A stretch of DNA of 64,000 nucleotides from Roseimaritima sediminicola. GTDB lineage: Bacteria > Planctomycetota > Planctomycetia > Pirellulales > Pirellulaceae. Location of the stretch: contig NZ_WIAD01000004.1 in NCBI RefSeq assembly GCF_009618275.1, positions 62,001 to 126,000 on the forward strand, read 5' to 3'. The notes under the pieces are model-generated. The model did not search any database, had not been told where the DNA came from, and saw only the letters and a program-made list of their open reading frames with translations. The translations under genes and the position numbers were made by a program. Of the stretch, positions 60,823 through 64,000 are shown in pieces (the first letter of the stretch is position 1; each line of letters starts with the position of its first letter).

Positions 60823-61127
60823 GGTTTTTCTTCTACGGGACAGGTGCATTCCAGCCGCCCACAGCCGGGGCATCCCTGGCCGTATTTCGCGATCAGGGCC
60901 TGGGAGAGGTCGACGTCGGCGACGTTGGCGATCGTGACCAGCCACGCAATCACGTCGGCAAACTCCTCGGCAAGATTCTCTTTATCTGTACCGCGCAAAG
61001 CCGACGCGAGTTCGCCCACTTCCTCCATAAACCACATAAACGTGCCGTCCACACCGCGGGCCGCATCCTTGTCGAAGTACATCGTGCGGATTTTGGCTTG
61101 CAGATCGGCGAACGAGATGTCAGACAT
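60819..61127 (-). CDS. MazG-like nucleotide pyrophosphohydrolase
   Basis: About 102 residues from the ATG at 61127; ATGs at 61151 and 61157 are alternatives. The MazG signature 'FMWFMEEVGELASALRG' (ExxE) and 'NLAEEFADVIAWLVTIANVADVDL' (ExxD) are intact. The C-terminus 'GCPGCGRLECTCP' adds four cysteines that look like a metal site, common in planctomycete members. By family it hydrolyses nucleoside triphosphates, possibly as housecleaning. First gene of the unit leading to the GATase-like protein and the ABC ATPase (GTGA overlap). Confidence 0.87.
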   Translation of the reverse strand: MSDISFADLQAKIRTMYFDKDAARGVDGTFMWFMEEVGELASALRGTDKENLAEEFADVIAWLVTIANVADVDLSQALIAKYGQGCPGCGRLECTCPVEEKP

Positions 61128-61202
61128 GTTGGGCTGGGGATCGGAGGACATGGCCATCGGAGGGGGGTTCAGGACGACGTTCGAGACCGGACGAGAGTTC
61201 GA

Positions 61203-61231
61203 ATTGTAGCTGCGATCGTCGCGGCTGTTGA
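61203..61231 (-). promoter_or_regulatory. Sigma70-type promoter candidate of the MazG-ABC operon
   Basis: On the minus strand TCAACA, a 17-bp spacer and TACAAT. Transcription would start near 61196, just upstream of the candidate start codons. Confidence 0.4.
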
Positions 61232-61288
61232 CCTGGCACCCACACAGGCCCCAACCCCGCTGGCCCCGATCCCGCAAGCTGTCCGCTT

Positions 61289-61384
61289 TAAGCACGTCGG
61301 CATAAATTTTTCGGTGAAACTCCGCGACAACACCCTCCCGCGCAGTGGGAGGGTAAAGCCGAATGAAATGTTGCGACGTGCTTA
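61289..61384. mobile_element. MITE-like element, terminal inverted repeat TAAGCACGTCG
   Basis: 96 bp bounded by TAAGCACGTCG and CGACGTGCTTA. The interior keeps the segments TTTTTCGGTGAAAC, CGCGACAACACCCTCCC and GCCGAATGAAATGTTG that are also found in the element at 30601-30771, in the opposite orientation. It lies upstream of the MazG gene. The TA at both outer ends may be a target duplication. Confidence 0.75.
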
Positions 61385-61424
61385 ACACCACCTGGCAACT
61401 CGATTCGCAACGCGTCCTCAATAG

Positions 61425-62813
61425 TCAGCTCGCCGGGGCTTCGTACCAGACGACATCCCGCCACTGCGGCACCGGCAGATCCCCGCCGCTGGCCGAGTCG
61501 CTGCCCAGAATCAACAGTCCCGCCGCCGGCAAAACCACGTCAAAATCCACAGCGTTCTCGCCGGCGATTGCCCCGACCGGATCGGACTGCCACCGCGTGG
61601 TCACCGTGCCCTGGGCGTCGACCGTCTGAACCGTAAACCGGCAGGCGGGGATCAGCGACGAATCGTCCGTCGCCGAGAACGCCGACGGTGAGGGCGACGT
61701 CGCGGCCGCCCAGCGGGCGTCGCGCACGACCACCCTACCGCGCAGCCGCCGCGGCCGATCCAGCGAATACACCAGCCGGCTGGTGGCGGCGGTTTCGATG
61801 CGATTGCGCAGCGGAGTCGTCTCGCGGTGCAGCGGTGGCGGTGAGCCAAACCAAGGGACGGCGCGATAGCGCAGCGGCGCAGCCCTCGCCAGCAATCCGT
61901 CCACCACGGCCGGCGCGACCGCTTGCACGTGGCTGTGAATCGTTTGATCCGCGTTCCACACGATGTCTACCCCGCAGGCCAGGCGCCACCGCGCCGGATC
62001 GGAGACGCCGCCCAGAACCAAACGGCTGCCGTCACGCATCTGAACCATCAGCTCGGGGAAGTTGTGTTCAGAGCGTTCGCTTTTCGATTCGACGGTTGCT
62101 CGCAGAGCCGTCCCGGTGACGATCCACCGCACACGAGCCAAGGACGTCGACAGCGTCTGTCCGGGCCGCTGCAACGCCACTTCCCGATCCTGCTGTGCGG
62201 CCTGCAGCAGTGAGACGTCCTCCAGTGCGTGCCAAGCCAACCCGCCCCGCCGCACCTGGCCGTCCAGCAAGACCAGGGCATCCTCGGTTTGCGCGGCATC
62301 GTCCTGGTCGAGCGATTCCAGCAAACGCCCGCCGGCCGCGGTCGCCGCCGGCGAGAGTGGCCCGTTGATCTGCACCGCCACCACGCTATCGATCGGCAAT
62401 AGCGCACGGGACCAGGGGTTTTCGATTTCGAGGCTCAAGTCCTTGATCGTAATCCGACTGGCGGCCAGGCGGCTGCCGTCGACCAGCCACACCGACGCCG
62501 GTGCATCGATCGCCGCCGGCCCGGGCAGCTCCGGCCCAAAACGCAGCACCTCGCTCCACGGCACCGAGCGCTCGCTCGCGTCCCCTTCACCGCCATCGAT
62601 GACCAAACGATCCGGATGGATCGCTATCAACCGGGCGGGTTGCCTTCTTCCATCGGAACCAACCAAAACGCCCGCCGGCGGGTCGACGGCGACCGCGGTA
62701 TCGGCCAGTACGACTTTGATCAACACGACCGTCAACACCACGCACGCCAGCGTTCGCAGCCGGGACGACCTTTCGGCAGCACCGGGCAGGCAGCGAACAA
62801 ACGGAACTTGCAT
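61425..62813 (-). CDS. Secreted protein with NPCBM-like C-terminal domain
   Basis: About 462 residues. The ATG at 62813 starts an N-terminal signal sequence or anchor ('LACVVLTVVLIKVVLADTAVAVDPP'). The body is made of short beta-rich units ('LLDGQVRRGGLAWHALEDVSLLQAAQQ', 'MRDGSRLVLGGVSDPARWRL'). The last 100 residues ('RRLRGRVVVRD', 'CRFTVQTVDAQGTVTTRWQSDPV', 'LPAAGLLILGSDSASGGD') follow the pattern of NPCBM/NEW2 carbohydrate-binding domains. It may bind a surface glycan. The function is not otherwise known. Same strand as the neighbouring prenyltransferase-repeat gene. Confidence 0.6.
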   Translation of the reverse strand: MQVPFVRCLPGAAERSSRLRTLACVVLTVVLIKVVLADTAVAVDPPAGVLVGSDGRRQPARLIAIHPDRLVIDGGEGDASERSVPWSEVLRFGPELPGPAAIDAPASVWLVDGSRLAASRITIKDLSLEIENPWSRALLPIDSVVAVQINGPLSPAATAAGGRLLESLDQDDAAQTEDALVLLDGQVRRGGLAWHALEDVSLLQAAQQDREVALQRPGQTLSTSLARVRWIVTGTALRATVESKSERSEHNFPELMVQMRDGSRLVLGGVSDPARWRLACGVDIVWNADQTIHSHVQAVAPAVVDGLLARAAPLRYRAVPWFGSPPPLHRETTPLRNRIETAATSRLVYSLDRPRRLRGRVVVRDARWAAATSPSPSAFSATDDSSLIPACRFTVQTVDAQGTVTTRWQSDPVGAIAGENAVDFDVVLPAAGLLILGSDSASGGDLPVPQWRDVVWYEAPAS

Positions 62814-62863
62814 CAAACACCTCGTCAAAACATCTTCGGCTACGGGCAGGCGCGCCTTCCTGT

Positions 62864-63943
62864 TTAGCGTTGAAAGATCGGCAACGCGGTCCGCGGGGCG
62901 CTCAGGATCAAACAGACCATGGCTGTGGCGTAGGCGCGGCCGATGAAATCGTGCCAACCACCGTCGCTGGACTGCGTCGGCAACAGCACGTCGCGAAGGG
63001 CCGTGTACCAGCGGCGAAAGTCGTCGCCACCCTTTTGCCAGTACGCCTGAACCGAATAGTAATGGGCGTACAGAAAATAATTACTTTGCCGCGGCGACAG
63101 ATTGGCGGACTGTCGTCGCCGGAGGAAATCGTAGGCCTGTTCCAGTTCGTCACCCTCGTACCGCCCGGCGTTCTGCAGCGCGACGATCGCTCCGGCCGTC
63201 AACGGGAAACGGCTCTCGCCGCCCTGCATCTGATACATGAAACCGCCATCGGGGTTTTGCGAACGGCGGATGTAGTCGATCGCCTGAGTGATCGCTTCGG
63301 CAGGCACCTCGATGCCGGCATTGCGAGCGGCCCGCAAGGCCATGACCTGCGAGATCGTGACCGACAGATCGGCCTCGATCGGCTGGGGCGTGTAACGCCA
63401 GCCGCCGGAACGGTGCTGGGCGGCCAGAATGACTTCCACCGCCGCGCGGACCTTGGCGCCCAACCCCGCTTGCCGGCTGGTCCCCAGCGTTTCGGCCAAG
63501 AACAGGGTGGAAAAGCCGTGGCCGTACATCGCCCCGCGACTGACCGATTCGCGCCGCACGATGAACCCGCTGTCCTGGCTGGCGGCAGCGACGTAATCGA
63601 CGCATCGCTGCAGCACCGCCCCGAAGGGTCCGCGGCCGGGAAGACTGCCGGTCGCCAGGAAAGCCAACCCACACAGCGACACGACACCGACGTTGCTGCC
63701 CATCCGTTCGGGAAACGATCCATCGGCACGCTGCAGCGCGGCCAAATACCGCAAGCCTCGTTCGATGGCCGTGCGGACGTCGCTGGTAAACAGCCCGTCG
63801 GTCTCCGCCCATCCGGACAGTTCCTCTGCTCGCACCCAGGGGCCTCCGCCGACCGACGTCTGGGCAGCGAGCGCAGCGCCCCAGGCCAACAGCCCGCGGC
63901 GGTTGAGCGTTGGAGAACGGTTTGGTGAATTCCCGCGGTGCAC
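62864..63943 (-). CDS. Tat-type exported prenyltransferase/squalene-oxidase repeat protein
   Basis: 359 residues with an 'NRRGLLAWGAALAAQ' twin-arginine-like leader. The rest is alpha/alpha-toroid repeats: 'GLRYLAALQRADGSFPERMG', 'GGWRYTPQPIEADLSVTISQVMALRAARNAG', 'AIDYIRRSQNPDGGFMYQ' and 'SSDGGWHDFIGRAYATAMVCL'. No Asp-rich catalytic motif of terpene cyclases is obvious, so the fold may serve binding. The longest frame starts with GTG at 63943, two bases after the upstream stop region. A second protein with such repeats is encoded at 5170-7857. Confidence 0.82.
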   Translation of the reverse strand: MHRGNSPNRSPTLNRRGLLAWGAALAAQTSVGGGPWVRAEELSGWAETDGLFTSDVRTAIERGLRYLAALQRADGSFPERMGSNVGVVSLCGLAFLATGSLPGRGPFGAVLQRCVDYVAAASQDSGFIVRRESVSRGAMYGHGFSTLFLAETLGTSRQAGLGAKVRAAVEVILAAQHRSGGWRYTPQPIEADLSVTISQVMALRAARNAGIEVPAEAITQAIDYIRRSQNPDGGFMYQMQGGESRFPLTAGAIVALQNAGRYEGDELEQAYDFLRRRQSANLSPRQSNYFLYAHYYSVQAYWQKGGDDFRRWYTALRDVLLPTQSSDGGWHDFIGRAYATAMVCLILSAPRTALPIFQR

Positions 63944-63945
63944 GT

Positions 63946-64000
63946 TTACTGGGCCAGTTGGCGAAAATAATCGATGATGGCGTCGCGGTACCGCGGATGG
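63946..64000 (-). CDS. C-terminal end of an unidentified protein (truncated by window)
   Basis: Only 17 codons and a TAA stop are inside the window. The reading 'HPRYRDAIIDYFRQLAQ' is open to the edge and ends two bases before the next start, which is why it is called coding. The family cannot be told. Confidence 0.5.
   Translation of the reverse strand, partial: HPRYRDAIIDYFRQLAQ

Noticed and set aside
1-64000. tRNA and rRNA genes
   Set aside because: No T-loop-like GGTTCGAATCC pattern with a plausible cloverleaf was found by eye; a covariance search was not possible.

Overview
The window is GC-rich and gene-dense. It looks like a chromosomal segment of a planctomycete, most likely in or near the Pirellulaceae. 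This rests on gene content: a DUF1571 protein, several ExbB/ExbD-type loci linked to very large low-complexity membrane proteins, prenyltransferase/squalene-cyclase-repeat proteins, an archaeal-type prolyl-tRNA synthetase, long Pro/Ala/Gly-rich secreted proteins, and intergenic space filled with palindromic and heptameric repeats. No rRNA, tRNA, CRISPR array or prophage was seen. One IS200-like transposase gene is present.

Layout. 1-4602 (+): a MotA/TolQ-like channel protein followed by two single-pass coiled-coil membrane proteins, tightly coupled. 4603-5169: a four-helix-bundle gene between two oppositely oriented heptamer arrays. 5170-12683 (-): a probable operon of a giant TPR protein, ExbB, ExbD and a three-TM protein with a C-terminal squalene-cyclase-like domain. 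13209-14183 (+): an NAD-dependent sugar epimerase. 14259-18311 (-): a pilin-like protein, a lipoprotein secretin and a chaperone-like Ig-fold protein, a possible surface-structure system; a DUF1571 protein lies just upstream. 19570-24579: a serine hydrolase, then an RND exporter and an alpha/beta hydrolase. 25043-31429 (-): an HTH-receiver response regulator, then a translationally coupled histidine kinase, NhaC-type antiporter and a large protein with a DUF3800-like (RNase H fold) region. 31747-38958: MnmG, a secreted beta-sandwich protein, HolA and a DUF4272 protein.

38960-41180 is the most unusual stretch. An IS200/RAYT-type Y1 transposase gene sits between two repeat blocks with 98-bp and 100-bp periods, built from roughly thirty copies of a small GAA-loop hairpin that changes orientation within each block. 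41206-56971 then carries ProRS, a secreted protein, a ThrE-like exporter, DUF4404, Ppx/GppA, a HAD phosphatase, dihydroxy-acid dehydratase, a Tat-exported TIM-barrel protein, a membrane protein with Glu-Pro repeats, and a MoxR-like ATPase with its VWA partner. 57488-64000 (-) has an ABC ATPase, a large GATase-like membrane protein and a MazG-type enzyme in one operon, then an NPCBM-like secreted protein, another prenyltransferase-repeat protein and the tail of one more gene.

Coding of housekeeping genes (mnmG, holA, proS, ilvD, ppx) looks intact. The accessory interest lies in the repeats and in three gene clusters: secretin/pilin, kinase/antiporter/nuclease-like, and ExbBD/TPR/cyclase-like. 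Several families of short intergenic repeats recur, often between convergent genes. They include heptamer arrays, paired palindromes of about 70 bp, a TIR-bounded MITE-like element, and a long GAGCCGTTTGGGCG hairpin element.
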